Source: Ostrinia nubilalis
Taxonomy: Eukaryota > Arthropoda > Insecta > Lepidoptera > Crambidae
DNA length: 64,000 nt
Assembly (NCBI RefSeq): GCF_963855985.1
Contig: NC_087112.1
Coordinates: 3,164,501 to 3,228,500, forward strand
Direction of reading: 5' to 3'
Below the pieces are notes generated by a model. It did no database searches, had not been told where the DNA came from, and worked only from the letters and a program-made list of their open reading frames with translations. Positions 21,893 through 32,788 of this stretch are shown here, piece by piece. A program made the position numbers and the translations under genes. How positions within the stretch are numbered: position 1 is the stretch's first letter; the number at the start of each line of letters is the position of its first letter.

Positions 21893-21965
21893 TCATCATC
21901 ATCATTTTAGCCATAGGACGTCCACTGCTGAACAAAGGCCTCCGAATGATTTCTAAAATGAGCGG
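21893..21965 (-). pseudogene. RTE-type LINE 3' end fragment
   Basis: CATCATCATTTTAGCCATAG, GACGTCCACTGCTGAACAAA and GGCCTCC form the reverse complement of an RTE-type end (TTCAGCAGTGGACGTC then GATGATGATG). Only the tail remains. Confidence 0.65.
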
Positions 21966-22238
21966 TTGGTAGCGGCCTGTATCCACCAATAACTAAAGTC
22001 ACTATAATGAAATACATGAAATCTTTTGTTTACAACATAATTACACGAGCCAAACCCCCACACAAACGCTTATTAATCCCAAATTAATACAGAAAGGCGA
22101 TATCTGAACCGTATTTTAATTAATCCACCGCCAAACTTTAACTTTTCAAGTGTATTGACTTAAAGAAACCCATTACAACTAAATTTTGTGACGTTATTCA
22201 ACAACCCTTTGGAACTACAAGTTCTAAATTCAATTACT

Positions 22239-22361
22239 AAGGCTGAGTTGCACCACCAACTTTAACCGTAGCTATGACGATAACCGGTGTATTTTGTATG
22301 GAGTTTGTCAGATTTTTGACGTATGTTAAAGTTAGACTAAGATGGTGCCACCCAGCCTAAG
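22239..22361. mobile_element. MITE, 123 bp, GGCTGAGTTGCACC ends
   Basis: AAGGCTGAGTTGCACCACC at the left is inverted as GGTGCCACCCAGCCTAA at the right. The interior has TTTGTCAGATTTTTGACGTA and GTTAAAGTTA. A short non-coding MITE; a diverged relative lies at 5632-5744. Confidence 0.85.
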
Positions 22362-23647
22362 ACTTTAATTTGTTGGTAATTCGAATTTCGAAGTGAAAAA
22401 TAGTTTTAGAGGGAAACTTTCGAGAACAATTCGATTTGAACAGTAGTTCTTAGTATTTATTGTTAGTAAAGGTCAATCAATTAATTGTTCTTAAATTCTT
22501 CGAAGTTTTAGGGACTCGTTTGGCTTTTGTTAGTTTTTTTTTTGTTTATCAGTCAAATTCAATTATACTAATAAAGAATTTGAATATTATTATATTCAAA
22601 TTCTTTATTAGTATAATTTTTTTCAGGACACTTACATGTCCCAAACATAGCTTAAGTACTAGGTAGTATTTTGCATACATTTAGATAAAGTGGGGGTGCA
22701 AAGAAGGGGTGGGGGTTAAGGAAAATTATTATTTTTAAAATCAACATAAAGATATAAAAATAATAATAACAGTAACTGTAACTGATCTTAAAAACACTGC
22801 GTTTCTATACATATAAGCTACGAGTATATCACAAAACAATCATAAAGACATACAATCAGTGTGTACCAACTCAATAAATACGATCTCAAGGCGCAATACA
22901 AGCATTTGGTCCAACTATCAAGCTAATTTAAATTTCTATTAAAACTTGCCACTCGCGCGCGCACTGTCAAAGGCAATCACAATGTTTTATGTACACAATA
23001 AACCCCTATTATACGTATAATGAATGCACGCCTTTGCTACAGGGAAGTGGCGACATTATAAAGTACCTACGGTTTTGAATTTGGAACCTGTTGTTTTAAA
23101 GGTGAGAATCTCTCTATGATTCTTTCTATCATTCCGTTTTCGAATTTGGAACACACGATCTTTTTTTAAATCATATTTTTGGCAAAGGCGAAAAGTAACT
23201 ACTTCGATGTTGCTATACGAATAGATAGCGCATCCTTTTTTCAGATAGGTATTTTTATATTTGTTTTTTTATTACATTTCTGAAGCAACGGAAAGAAATG
23301 TATACAGATTAATTACATTTTATAGAGAAGATAAGAAGCAATACAAAAGGAATCAAAATTTTAATACGTTTTACAATAATTGTGAATAATTAGATGCTCA
23401 CAGCTTTTCCTTTAGAAAAAACGTGAGTGCTAAAGAAAAAAAAATGTATGACGTATGTTCTATAGCTAAGGCATACACAGCTGAAACTATGTAATTCAAT
23501 AACAAAAACCAATACCGAGTGGATGACGGAACCCGTATTAGCATATCAAACGCGAAACTTGCCGTCTTCGAAATAAAGCGACTCGCGCTTGTCAAACAAG
23601 CGGACGACTCGAATAGGCCAGGGGATGAAGTGCTAACAACAAAATTA
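22362..23647. other. Unassigned sequence
   Basis: Contains the hairpin at 22561-22618, a CGCGCGCGC run near 22955, and two TTTTGAATTTGGAAC-type motifs (about 23072 and 23136). Overlapping short frames at 23398-23749 have no domain. Confidence 0.35.
22561..22618. repeat. Perfect inverted repeat, 27-bp arms, 4-base loop
   Basis: AATTATACTAATAAAGAATT plus TGAATAT pairs without mismatch with ATATTCAAATTCTTTATTAG plus TATAATT. Very low GC. It lacks TIR-like flanks; a simple palindrome or cruciform-prone site. Confidence 0.9.
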
Positions 23648-23850
23648 TTGTACATAGCTTTTGCCCGCGGCTTCACCCGCGTGAAATTTAGTTTGTCACA
23701 GATCTTCATAAATTATAGCCTATATGTTATTCTGGGTTATAAACAATAATACTGTAGTAGTTTCATCAAAATCCGTTCGGTAGTTTTTGCGTGAAAGAGC
23801 AACAAACATCCAGACATCCAAACTTTCGCATTTATAATATTAGTAGGATT
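23648..23850 (+). repeat. Dispersed retroposon-end repeat
   Basis: CCCGCGGCTTCACCCGCGTG near the start, ATCAAAATCCGTTCGGTAGT and TTTTGCGTGAAAGAGCAACA in the middle, and ACTTTCGCATTTATAATATT plus AGTAGGAT at the end are the standard blocks of this repeat type in Lepidoptera. Confidence 0.8.
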
Positions 23851-24039
23851 GGCACTGTTGGCAGTACAAATGTTAATTTAGGATGCAATCTTTGGTGAAA
23901 TACTTTATGCCGATTTTGATTTCAATAAGTCTTCTAAGGAATAGTAGGGGTTACTTTTTCAAAATTTGACTTGCCAATGTCTTTTTGTCTGCCTTTATTT
24001 AGTTAATTAAACCGGTTTCATAAGAAAAATATTGCACTG

Positions 24040-24190
24040 CTGCTGTCTTTTCTGAACACTATAATCCGAGCCTTTTCAGGGCGAGGGTGAATAGCACTTA
24101 CAGAGCAGATATGTACCATCCTAGACTGCATCCTACTTAACTTCGTGTGATTGCGGTCAAATACCTGCCTTGTCTTGCATAAAAAAAATC
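24040..24190 (-). repeat. Dispersed repeat (GATGCAGTCTAGGATGG family), copy 2
   Basis: Minus-strand match to 3493-3712: ATGTACCATCCTAGACTGCA, ACTATAATCCGAGCCTTTTC and AAATACCTGCCTTG. It ends at an A run on the plus strand. Confidence 0.7.
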
Positions 24191-24300
24191 TAGTAATTGT
24201 AATTCACAAGAAAGAAACTTAAGACATAGAAATAGACTAGTACAACCTTTTACTAAATTGCATCTAGTTAGCTCAGGCACTTACCATATGTCAATAAAAT

Positions 24301-24974
24301 TATACAGGGTGGAAACGATAAGTAATCTCACTCGATTATTTCTAAACTACACAATATATCGAAAATCTGGTTACTGATCCGGAAAGTGCTTTACGAGCTC
24401 TTTCAAACGGTATCAGTAATAGGTTACAGAATTAACTGGATCTATCCGAAAATTCAATGTTTTCAGCCTCCATACTAAATGTATGCCAGCCACACAATAT
24501 GAAAAGTGTATTTTTTTTAATTAAATAATAAACACTTAAAATGAACTCGTAAATTGCATTATTATTTAAAATTATTCAAAAACATTGCTATAATATTATC
24601 AAGACATGAGTGCCATGACTGTGGCAGTACCTACTAAATGTATGGATGGAAGTTGGAAACATTGAATTTTCGGATAGATCCAGTTTATTTTGTAACTTAT
24701 TGTTGGTACCGTTGGATAGAGCTCGTGAAGCACTTTCAGGATCAGTAACTAGTTTTTGGATAGCTTGTATAGTTTTTAATATTTAGTGGTTTTACTAAAT
24801 GTATGGAAGCTGGAAATATTGAATTTTCGGATAGATCTAGTTTATTTTGTAACCTATTATTGGTACCGTTGAATAGAGCTCGTGAAGCACTTTCAGGATC
24901 AGTAACCAGTTTTTCGATATCTTGCATAGTTTAGAAATAATCGAGTGAGATCACTTATCGTTTCCACCCTGTAT
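24301..24974. mobile_element. Foldback MITE, ACAGGGTGGAAACGATAAG family, copy 1
   Basis: Arms of about 190 bp start TATACAGGGTGGAAACGATA and include CTCACTCGATTATTTCTAAA and GAAAGTGCTTTACGAGCTC, mirrored at the right. Uniquely, the right arm carries a tandem duplication: segments near 24635-24785 and 24786-24935 both contain GAATTTTCGGATAGATC and GAAGCACTTTCAGGATCAG. A second copy lies at 51783-52323. No ORF. Confidence 0.9.
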
Positions 24975-25139
24975 AATAAGATACCTACGAATATAAAGAA
25001 TATTGAAAATGATAATTTGTTTGGTAAAGAATTGAAGGAATGGTTATTAAAGAAATGTTTTTACTCTTTGAAAGAATTGTATGATCTCAAAAATTAATTA
25101 GAATTTGTACTTACATTTATTAAAATAATTTAGATTAAG
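24975..25139. other. Short unassigned stretch
   Basis: AT-rich; nothing recognised. Confidence 0.3.
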
Positions 25140-25270
25140 CTTAATTAATATTATGTATAATGTTGCAATGCCCTCACAGGGCTCATGTTCTGGGACTATT
25201 TTATTTTTAATACCTTGTTTGTACCACATGATGCAATAAAGATATTATGATTATGATTATGATTATAATA
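25140..25270 (+). mobile_element. Probable LINE 3' end with (GATTAT)n tail
   Basis: GCAATAAAGATATTATGATT followed by repeated GATTAT units at about 25246-25268. Such an AATAAA plus hexamer tail is a common end of LINEs in Lepidoptera. The upstream CCCTCACAGGGCTCATG is a short hairpin. No ORF. Confidence 0.45.
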
Positions 25271-25799
25271 AACTGCTTGATCAATCAGTATTTCTAACAT
25301 TTGAGTTTTACTACTATTGGAGAAAATAAGGTCTGATAAGATTCTACGAGAAAAAATATAAGAATGTAATGTGACTTTCTTGCACCCTATCCCCTGCACT
25401 CGTTGGCTCAGCCGCGCTCGCTCGTTCGGCGCAAGTTTTGATAGAATTTTCAATTACCCTCCTTTGTTTCGAGAGTTTTCGCGGCTGTCTGAGGGGGCTC
25501 CTTGTAGGTAGTCAGACAGTTTTCCCACTCTTTAGGCTAGATGGAGATTAGGTAGGTAACTGTTGAGATAGTTTTGAATAGGTACTGCTAAAGAATTTGC
25601 TTATACTATTAAAGAAGTATGGGGTTCTTTAATGCGATGGAAATTTCGTTTAAGTGCGTGGTGGTATTGAACTGTAATACAAACTCTAGTTTAAGTGCCG
25701 GTATCGAAATGTAGAGCTGACTCACAAGATGGAATAGTTTATTATATTGTAATACATAGATACTTATCTTGTAGGTATTTCTTATAATCTGAGTTTTTT
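25271..25799. other. Unassigned sequence
   Basis: A GC islet at about 25380-25520 with no domain or repeat recognised. Confidence 0.3.
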
Positions 25800-25918
25800 A
25801 TACCCGTTTTCACCATCAATCCTTAATTTTTAAGTGACCCCTATGAAAACAAAATTCCTGTTATGTGTTCCTACCATAGGTCCATTAAAAATTAGGGAAT
25901 GATAGTGAAAACAGGCAT
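25800..25918. mobile_element. MITE, CCCGTTTTCACCATCAATCC family, copy 1
   Basis: CCCGTTTTCACCATCAATCC and TTTTTAAGTGACCCCTATG at the left are inverted at the right as TTAAAAATTAGGGAATGATA then GTGAAAACAGG. Same family as 32672-32788, which is better conserved. Confidence 0.85.
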
Positions 25919-26274
25919 TTCTCTCCTTTTTATTTTTTTTGTTTTATTTAAGCCAGCCACTAATTCTACTATATTAAATGTCCTGAAAAAGACCACACTG
26001 ATAAACGTTTTAAATTAATGTTTTTTCAATTTTCCAAAAACTAGCCACTATTAAAATCTCTCAAATCAACTAATTTCAATAATAGTTCTATCGGAATTAA
26101 TTTAAAAAGCACAAAAATCAATAAGCCTATTTATATCACGTGACTCCGGCCGCGGCGAGCGGAAATCGTAACGTATTCTCCGCTAACTTCTGTAACGGCA
26201 GGGTTCGGTGTCATGCAGGGGTGGACTAGGGTTAAGGAATTTGGGTTTTAATTTGTTCTATTTTCAAAATTTTA

Positions 26275-26420
26275 CGCCCGTATTCACAAACGATGCTTGC
26301 TTAAGTGAATCAGAAAATCGAACACACAGCGATGAATAGAGCTCTGTGATTGGTTCGTGTGTCACCCTGTGCGTCCACGCGCACTGTGAGACCTCATAGT
26401 AATATTTGTGAATACGGGCG
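26275..26420. mobile_element. MITE, CGCCCGTATTCACAAA family, copy 1
   Basis: CGCCCGTATTCACAAACG and TTTGTGAATACGGGCG form the ends with TTA on both flanks. The interior contains AATAGAGCTCTGTGATTGG and CACTGTGAGACCTCATAGTA. An opposite-orientation copy is at 52763-52903. Confidence 0.9.
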
Positions 26421-27734
26421 TTACTCTCTGAACAAGAAATTAAATGAGTTTACAATTAAATCTGATTTAATGTAAAAACAATATTTGCCAAAGAACTGAA
26501 ATCCTAATTTAGCGGTAGGAACTTTTTAGCTTTTAATGGTATGCTGATATCAAAGCCATTAGAATTTTCCATCTACAGTCGACAGAAATCAACCGTGTCT
26601 ACGCTCATTAAACGTGATCATACAAAATAAAAATGATTACTAGTAGTACCTACTTACTACAATTCTAGTGTGTCCAGAAATTAAAGGTAGAGCTAATACG
26701 CCTTAATTTTTTCATGACTTGAGCTGCTACTTTCCGTAATTTTCCTGAAAGTTCCTAGTTAAGAGATCTATCATTTCCAATAACATCTTTTTTTCATCGC
26801 CTAAAACTACTTAAAGTGATATCCAATTCCAATTTCCCGAGTCCATCCCTGGCCGACCCTAACAGAAAATATAAATTGGGATTCATATATTTCAGAGGGC
26901 CAGGGGTTCAAAAGTGTTTTGAAAAGTAGTTCGGGCCTAATTCCTTTAGTTTTACTGCCTTTTTGGGTGTTTTTAGTTCGGGGCACTTTATAAGGGTCGC
27001 TGTTTGGTTAGGCCGACCTTTTTTAGCCTTCGGGCCGGATAGTTTTAGTTGGGGGATGGCGGTGCGTTCGGAAACTCTTTCGACCGTTTTCGAGTTGGGA
27101 TAATTTTTGGCGCGTTCCAATTATGAATATTTGTTTTTTGTTCTTTTTTATTTGGCTTTTAAAATGAATTTCTTTCCTATCTCTTGCCAGTATTATTTTA
27201 AAATTATTTCTTTGTTGCTATTTACAAAATCATAAAATATTGTCAACATTGTAATAATAATGTTTTAACTTTTTCAGGTCTAAATCCAGCCAAGATCATG
27301 CACCTAACTATCAAGTCGACTTGAAAAGGAGAAGCTGAATAAAGTCACATTCATCCTTTCACTTTTATTTGACATTTGCAATGCTGGCTAGCTGTAATTA
27401 ACTTAAAATAAAATTTGAATTTCAAAACTTTTAAACCTATGAGACAGGCAAAGGCATACTTTCCAAAATAAGCAATAAGTTGACGAAACCGTATAAAATA
27501 AAGTTAAAAAATTGATTAAACCTCGCACGACCGCAGGCGGGTAGTTAGCAGCACGTCAAAGTTCGGGGGGGTCGGGCGGAGGGGGAAAAATGAGCGCCGA
27601 AGACGGATCGGACAAGTTTAAATTTCGAATACGAAACGTGACACTCTTTGTAGATAGTTTAATGAGAAGCTTGTGAGAATAAGCCCCATTACGCAAAACT
27701 TTACTTTTTTTTTCAGGAATGTTAAAGTGGAAAA
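26421..27734. other. Unassigned sequence
   Basis: AT-rich with a GC-richer islet at about 27520-27640 (GGGGGGGTCGGGCGG and TTTAAATTTCGAATACGAAA). No gene recognised. Confidence 0.3.
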
Positions 27735-27913
27735 GGTAACTATAATATAAAATTCTCGCGTCAGCGTTTATAACAAAACTCCTTCGAAATAGCTTGACCG
27801 ATTATTATGAAATTTTGAACGTATATTCAATAGGTCTGACAAAGAACGTAAACTACTTTCATATCCCTAGGTGATTAGGGTTTTTCACGCGAAGTCGCGA
27901 GCACAGCTAGTAT
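27735..27913 (-). repeat. Dispersed retroposon-end repeat, diverged
   Basis: Minus strand begins ACTAGCTGTGCTCGCGACTT and CGCGTGAAAAACCC and contains TTTCATAATAATCGGTCAAG, the layout of the repeats at 21525 and 23648. Confidence 0.65.
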
Positions 27914-28531
27914 GTTTAAAAAAAGTATTGGATAGGTTTATGTGCCCCACGGCAACATCATCGTTGTAATAAAAGTTTCGTAAGTACAAAAAAAAGGTTG
28001 ACCATCTCATACTAAGACTTTTCAGCCTAAATTTAGCACAAAAGACTGCAATTCCAATCCCATTCTAACTCTAAAACCTTAGTATTCTCTATTTAGCCAA
28101 GTTAATAACATTTTAAACGCTCTACCACGTTACTTTGGTACTTTCAAAGGCTCTTTCAATCGCCATTATTCCGTAAAATTAATTTCCCGCGCAATCCGCC
28201 CGAAGCGGATGCGACGCGCGCCATCTTGTTCTTATTCCGAATTCAAATGAAGATTGTGATAGCTGCATCTGCATGCGGGATGCGCAGATTGATTTCTTTT
28301 TGAATTTAGAATACACACAGAGATGGAACACAGATAGACTTTTTTTTAATTTAGAATTAACAAGGAGTTTTCATGTTAGTTTGTAAAAAAAACAAGTTTG
28401 AATACGAAAGTGACGAGCTCTGTGTGTAATGCTCACTTAAACCTTTCTCGCGCCTAAATTAAAAAAAAATAGATTGGGTAAGTAGAGGAATTCGATTTTA
28501 ACCTTAGATAATTAACTTTTTAAAAAAATAA
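27914..28531. other. Unassigned sequence with motif islet
   Basis: A GC islet at 28190-28320 holds GACGCGCGCCATCTTG, TTCCGAATTCAAATG and TTTTTGAATTTAGAATAC. No ORF or repeat. Confidence 0.35.
28217..28250. promoter_or_regulatory. GCCATCTTG plus CCGAATTCAAA motif pair
   Basis: GCGCGCCATCTTGTTC followed by TATTCCGAATTCAAATGA; the order is reversed relative to 18830-18859. Regulatory role inferred. Confidence 0.25.
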
Positions 28532-28940
28532 AACCGACTTCAAATGCGTGAACACAAAAAAAAACTAAAAATTGAAAATATTGCGTATAAAAAAGTTCAT
28601 CCCCAATTTTCCACCCTTGGGGGTGAAATATTTTCTTCAAATTCGCATGAAACCACCCTTTTGATAATACCTATTCAACAAAAAAATAATCGTTCAAATT
28701 GATTTATAATCGGCGGAGATATTGCGTATAAAAAAGTTCATCCCCAATTTTCCACCCTTGGGGGTTGTTTTTCCTATTATTAAATTTAAATGGGACCACC
28801 CTTGAGGTATTACCTATACGCAAAAAAAAGATTTGTTCAAATCGGTTCATAATTGGCGGAGTTATCGCGTAACAAACATAGAAAAAAAAAAAAAACATAC
28901 GGGTCGAATTGAGAACCTCCTCCTTTTTTTGAAGTCGGTT
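28532..28940. mobile_element. AACCGACTTCAAA-ended element with internal duplication
   Basis: Ends AACCGACTTCAAA and TTTGAAGTCGGTT. Inside are two direct repeats of about 145 bp, each beginning ATATTGCGTATAAAAAAGTT and CATCCCCAATTTTCCACCC and ending near ATAATCGGCGGA / ATAATTGGCGGA. The complete element recurs inverted at 47119-47522, with end fragments at 10768 and 59945. It has no ORF. The internal repeats may be a minisatellite within a non-autonomous transposon. Confidence 0.8.
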
Positions 28941-29654
28941 GAAAATGGCATGCTAGCATGAAAACTTTCAATAATGATTTTTGTATTCGAACCCCTATTT
29001 TTAATTAATGAGAATAGTAATTGAAAAAAACAGAATTGACAATATTTAGCCAAAGAGCAACAGAGTAAATTCAAGTGCTGACAGTTGACAACCGCCTACA
29101 ACAGCTCCAAAATTCCATCTAAAGCATTCTACGTAACTCTGTAATAAAGGGCCTTCTAAGAAATCATTAAAAGTTAGTTAGGAATTCCCGTAGCCAATAA
29201 AACATTAAAATCTAAGGCCGTGGCTATAAAAGTGTCGTAAGGCGAGCCCGCACCTGTTTGGCGGCGTTTTCATGTCCCAACTTACTCGAAATTAACAAAA
29301 TACATTCAGAACTTGTAACTAGATTTAAATAGTAACGCCATTGGCGCGGGGAGACTAGTGAGGGGAAATGCTTGTCGATACTTGTATCGATGGAGTAATC
29401 TACCCAGAAGATAACGATTGCCGTCGATTAGAGAAGACTCAAACTTGGAGTGCAAGCGTGGTTTTGTTCCCCAGTCGACGAAGCACATAATGTCGTGCCC
29501 TGCGTGCCCAAATAACTGCACCCAGGAAGATTAAATGAAGGCTACTGACAACGCCACTCTTGTGGCGGAGTTTTGGACTGACGCAGTGTAGGTTTGTTGT
29601 TGACACGATCAGAAGAAGAAGACCTGAAAATGCGGTAGTTATATACCTTTGTGG
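28941..29654. other. Unassigned sequence
   Basis: Short frames around 29306-29560 show no domain. No repeat recognised. Confidence 0.3.
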
Positions 29655-29745
29655 TCTAGTCGATAATCAGTTTGACGCTTTCAATCCTGGACTCGACTGG
29701 ACAGGAGGACCAAGTTTCAATCCCCTGATGGGCCAAAAATAAAAT
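29655..29745 (+). mobile_element. Candidate tRNA-derived SINE remnant
   Basis: TGTGGTCTAGTCGATAATC resembles an A box and AGTTTCAATCCC a B box, about 55 bp apart, in a segment ending GATGGGCCAAAAATAAAATT. No second copy in the window supports it. Confidence 0.3.
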
Positions 29746-30745
29746 TAACAAAGCTCAATCCTAGTTTATTGAAGGAATGCTGACTTGAATCAACCTGTGT
29801 CTAAAAAGAAATGTGACAACGTGTTAGCACCGAGAATGTTAATTTATTAGGCCATCAGTCCAAATGCCAACGCCTATAGTCCCTTTAGGATTGCGAACTG
29901 CTTTCCTAAACCATTTAGAACCTGTAGCTTATAAGAAAGATAGAAGAATACCTGAAAATGTTGATGCTAAGCGACTCTAGGATCACGACTTCAATTTTGA
30001 GATCATAATACGTAAAAAAAAATATATAAATTTGATGCCTAGCGACTCTAGGTTCGCGAACTCAATTCTGACGTAAAAAATCAAAAAATGCTGATAATAA
30101 CGAAAACATCGATACCAATTCCACTTTGTAGCCGTTTCTCACAACCCTAGTGGCACACAAAGAGACACTAAGAAATTATGTATTCCCCTTAGCGTAGTTT
30201 CGGGCGAAGTTTATTGAATTTGTTCCGAACTCGAGTCAGATGCAGTACTTTTGTCAGGTGTTCGTGATTTGAATGCTGTAGTGATTCCCTTCGTTAGCCG
30301 CCATCTTGGATTGTAAGAACCTGAAGAAATGGTAATGAACTTTGGATGAAGGACTTTGATAATATAAATAAATATTTAAATAATCATCATCAAGTTTAGT
30401 CTGCACTGATCAACACGGCCTCCAGTTTACCAGAGGAAAACGGAAGATTTGTCCTACAAGACGGATTGGAGAGGCTGGATGTCCCCTAGTCTATTTTCTA
30501 CCTCCCTTATGGAGGTTTTTAAAGATGTCCCCTGCATCGTAGCCCGGGCAAAAGCTTCGACGGCCCCTGCCCACTCAATTGTGGGTTACGGGTTGCCCGA
30601 CAGACCACACGGACGTTGTCCAGGGTGCACCATGAGGAAGTTCCTCACCATCGCACCCCACCTTTTACCTACCCTAGTCTACCTTCTACCTCCTCAAGTC
30701 TACCTTCTACGAAGGTTACGATAAGTTCTACGAAAAGTGAGGGTG
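29746..30745. other. Unassigned sequence
   Basis: Mixed composition. The segment 30400-30720 is GC-richer, with repeated CTACCTTCTAC and a CAACACGGCCTCCAGTTTAC stretch that may be a decayed retroelement, but I cannot assign it. Confidence 0.3.
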
Positions 30746-30753
30746 GTCTACTC

Positions 30754-30976
30754 CAGGGTTTCCCAATTTTTTTTGCGAAGGAACCCTAATTGATTATACA
30801 TTTCCTAGCGGAACCCCCGTACTACTCCGCCCGCACGCCCTGCCCCTCCCTTGTGCGTAAACAAGTCGGTGCGAGCGAACAACGTCGGTCACGAAACGTG
30901 GGATATTTTTTACGGAACCCTTGCGGCATTTCCACGGAACCCCAGGGTTCCGCGGACCACCATTCGGGAACCGCTG
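30754..30976. mobile_element. hAT-type MITE with 8-bp target duplication
   Basis: The element starts CAGGGTTTCCCAATTTTTTT and ends ATTCGGGAACCGCTG, an imperfect TIR, and is flanked on both sides by GTCTACTC (30746-30753 and 30977-30984). An 8-bp duplication is the hAT hallmark. The interior has GGAACCCCAGGGTTCCGCGG. It is non-coding and depends on a hAT transposase elsewhere. The intact duplication suggests a fairly recent insertion. Confidence 0.85.
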
Positions 30977-30984
30977 GTCTACTC

Positions 30985-31990
30985 TACTGGAACCACACAG
31001 CTAAGAAAAATAAGGAAACCGAACCGACCCCTCTTCATAGAAAATTGTTCATTCTTCATTGAAAACTTAAAAACAACACACGTTTACTTTTTTCTTAAAT
31101 ACCAACAAGTTTTCAGTACGAAACGTTGGTAAATGGCCTAAATCTCCAACTAACTACCAACACCTATAACTATTTATACCGCACTTCCGCTCCACGAAGG
31201 AAATTTAATTGTCGGATATTAATTCGACAGCTAATTTCTATAGTTCGCGATAAGAGTACCGTTTTCTTGGAGGCTATAAATTGTACGTGCCTCCGTAATT
31301 GGTATCGTGGGGGTAGTCGGAAAAGGGGGGAATTACCCACTCAAATTGACTTTTCAAAAGGAAGTAAGGAACGCCTGGGTTCTTTTCTTAAAAAACTCTT
31401 TATTTCGATTTGTAGTTTGAAATGTTCTTTAGATTGTCATTTTGTTAAAATCGTAAAAAGAACTTTTTAATTTCCATTGTGACTAATCGCAACGTAAGGT
31501 GACGCTGCACTGGCCACAAAACATTTTAAAAAATATTTTCAAATTTGAATTTGGAACTCGCAAAGAACCTTTTAGAGACAGGGCTCACCCTATAGAGGTT
31601 CTGCACTAACTCTATTACACACTACATTGCCCTGACTGCATCTTTTGAATGCGATCTTAATACGAATTACCAACGGATAAATACTTAATGTGTGGTTTTG
31701 TGTAAAATCATTATAAAATACGAACTTGTCTTTTGTATCAAGTTTCAGTAAATAATTACTTACAAAATAACGAGTTCATGAAAAATACCAACTTTCGCGA
31801 TGGGATCAGTTTTTTGTAAATTTCAATTCATAAAATCGCAGATTTTTGTTGTTTTTAATTCGATTTGAAATTGAAATAAGGTTTTTAAACAGTAAGAAAT
31901 GACTCTTTTGTCAATATTATTCTACTGTAAATCTAAGAATTCCTTGAAGCTCTAAATTACTAGGGCATCTATCCGGTTATTTAGAGAGAC
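30985..31990. other. Unassigned sequence
   Basis: Contains a TTTGAATTTGGAACTCGC motif near 31543 and overlapping short frames without domains. No repeat recognised. Confidence 0.3.
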
Positions 31991-32670
31991 TATAGTCTTT
32001 TTCACCTAAGATGATCCGTATGACGTTTCGAGTTTGAAAGATTTAGAGATGTCACATAACTAAACCATAGCGATTTATCTATCGATTTTTTTCGAAGACT
32101 TAGTAAAACCAACTTTTAGAGAATTATTTTGTATAGGTGTTATTTAACAAAAATCATGTTTTTTTTAATTACAAATATTATTGTAACAATTTTTTATTGA
32201 TAACATTCAAATTTCATGGTTCGTGTTCAAAAAAACGATTCCTAAAAAGTATTGGTTCTGTTTCTTTAAATTAAAAACTATTAATTTATTTTCAATGCGT
32301 TTATTAAAGTCAATAATCGAAAAATATAGTTGACTTTTATGATGTTTTTAATAACTAAGTATTCACTGCAATCGATTAATGAACCGCGGAAATAATCGAT
32401 TTTATTATACAAGAAATACCCCAGCACTAAATCTATTCCGTTTCACACATTGCGTACATTAAATAAAAAATATTTTTACATCGTCTTTAATTAAAATATA
32501 ATCAATAGACTCAGATTTTACTATATTTTTCAAGACTAGTAGTTAATTTTTTTTTATTATATTGCTAATAAAATACAAATATTTTTTAAAAAATATTCTG
32601 CATATATAGTATGCGTAATATGGATAACTTTGAAGTGTCATACGGATCATCTTACGTGAAAAAGACTATA
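31991..32670. mobile_element. MITE-like TIR element, about 680 bp
   Basis: TATAGTCTTTTTCAC and AAGATGATCCGTATGAC at the left are inverted as GTCATACGGATCATCTTACG and TGAAAAAGACTATA at the right. The interior is very AT-rich and non-coding. It directly abuts the MITE at 32672-32788. Flanking TA suggests a Tc1/mariner-type target, not proven. Confidence 0.8.
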
Positions 32671-32671
32671 A

Positions 32672-32788
32672 TGCCCGTTTTCACCATCAATCCCTAGTTT
32701 TTAAATGATCCCTATGGTAAAATGTAACAGGAATTTGGTTTTCATAGGGGTCACTTAAAAATTAGGGATTGATGGTGAAAACGGGCAC
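32672..32788. mobile_element. MITE, CCCGTTTTCACCATCAATCC family, copy 2
   Basis: GCCCGTTTTCACCATCAATC and CCTAGTTTTTAAATGATCCC at the left pair with GGGGTCACTTAAAAATTAGG and GATTGATGGTGAAAACGGGC at the right. Almost fully palindromic and about 117 bp. Confidence 0.9.

Noticed and set aside
23398..23749. Overlapping 103- and 76-residue ORFs
   Set aside because: The two frames overlap on opposite strands and run into a dispersed repeat; no domain or codon signal.
30449..31470. Several ORFs of 90-114 residues
   Set aside because: They overlap in different frames and some run through the hAT MITE; no conserved motif.
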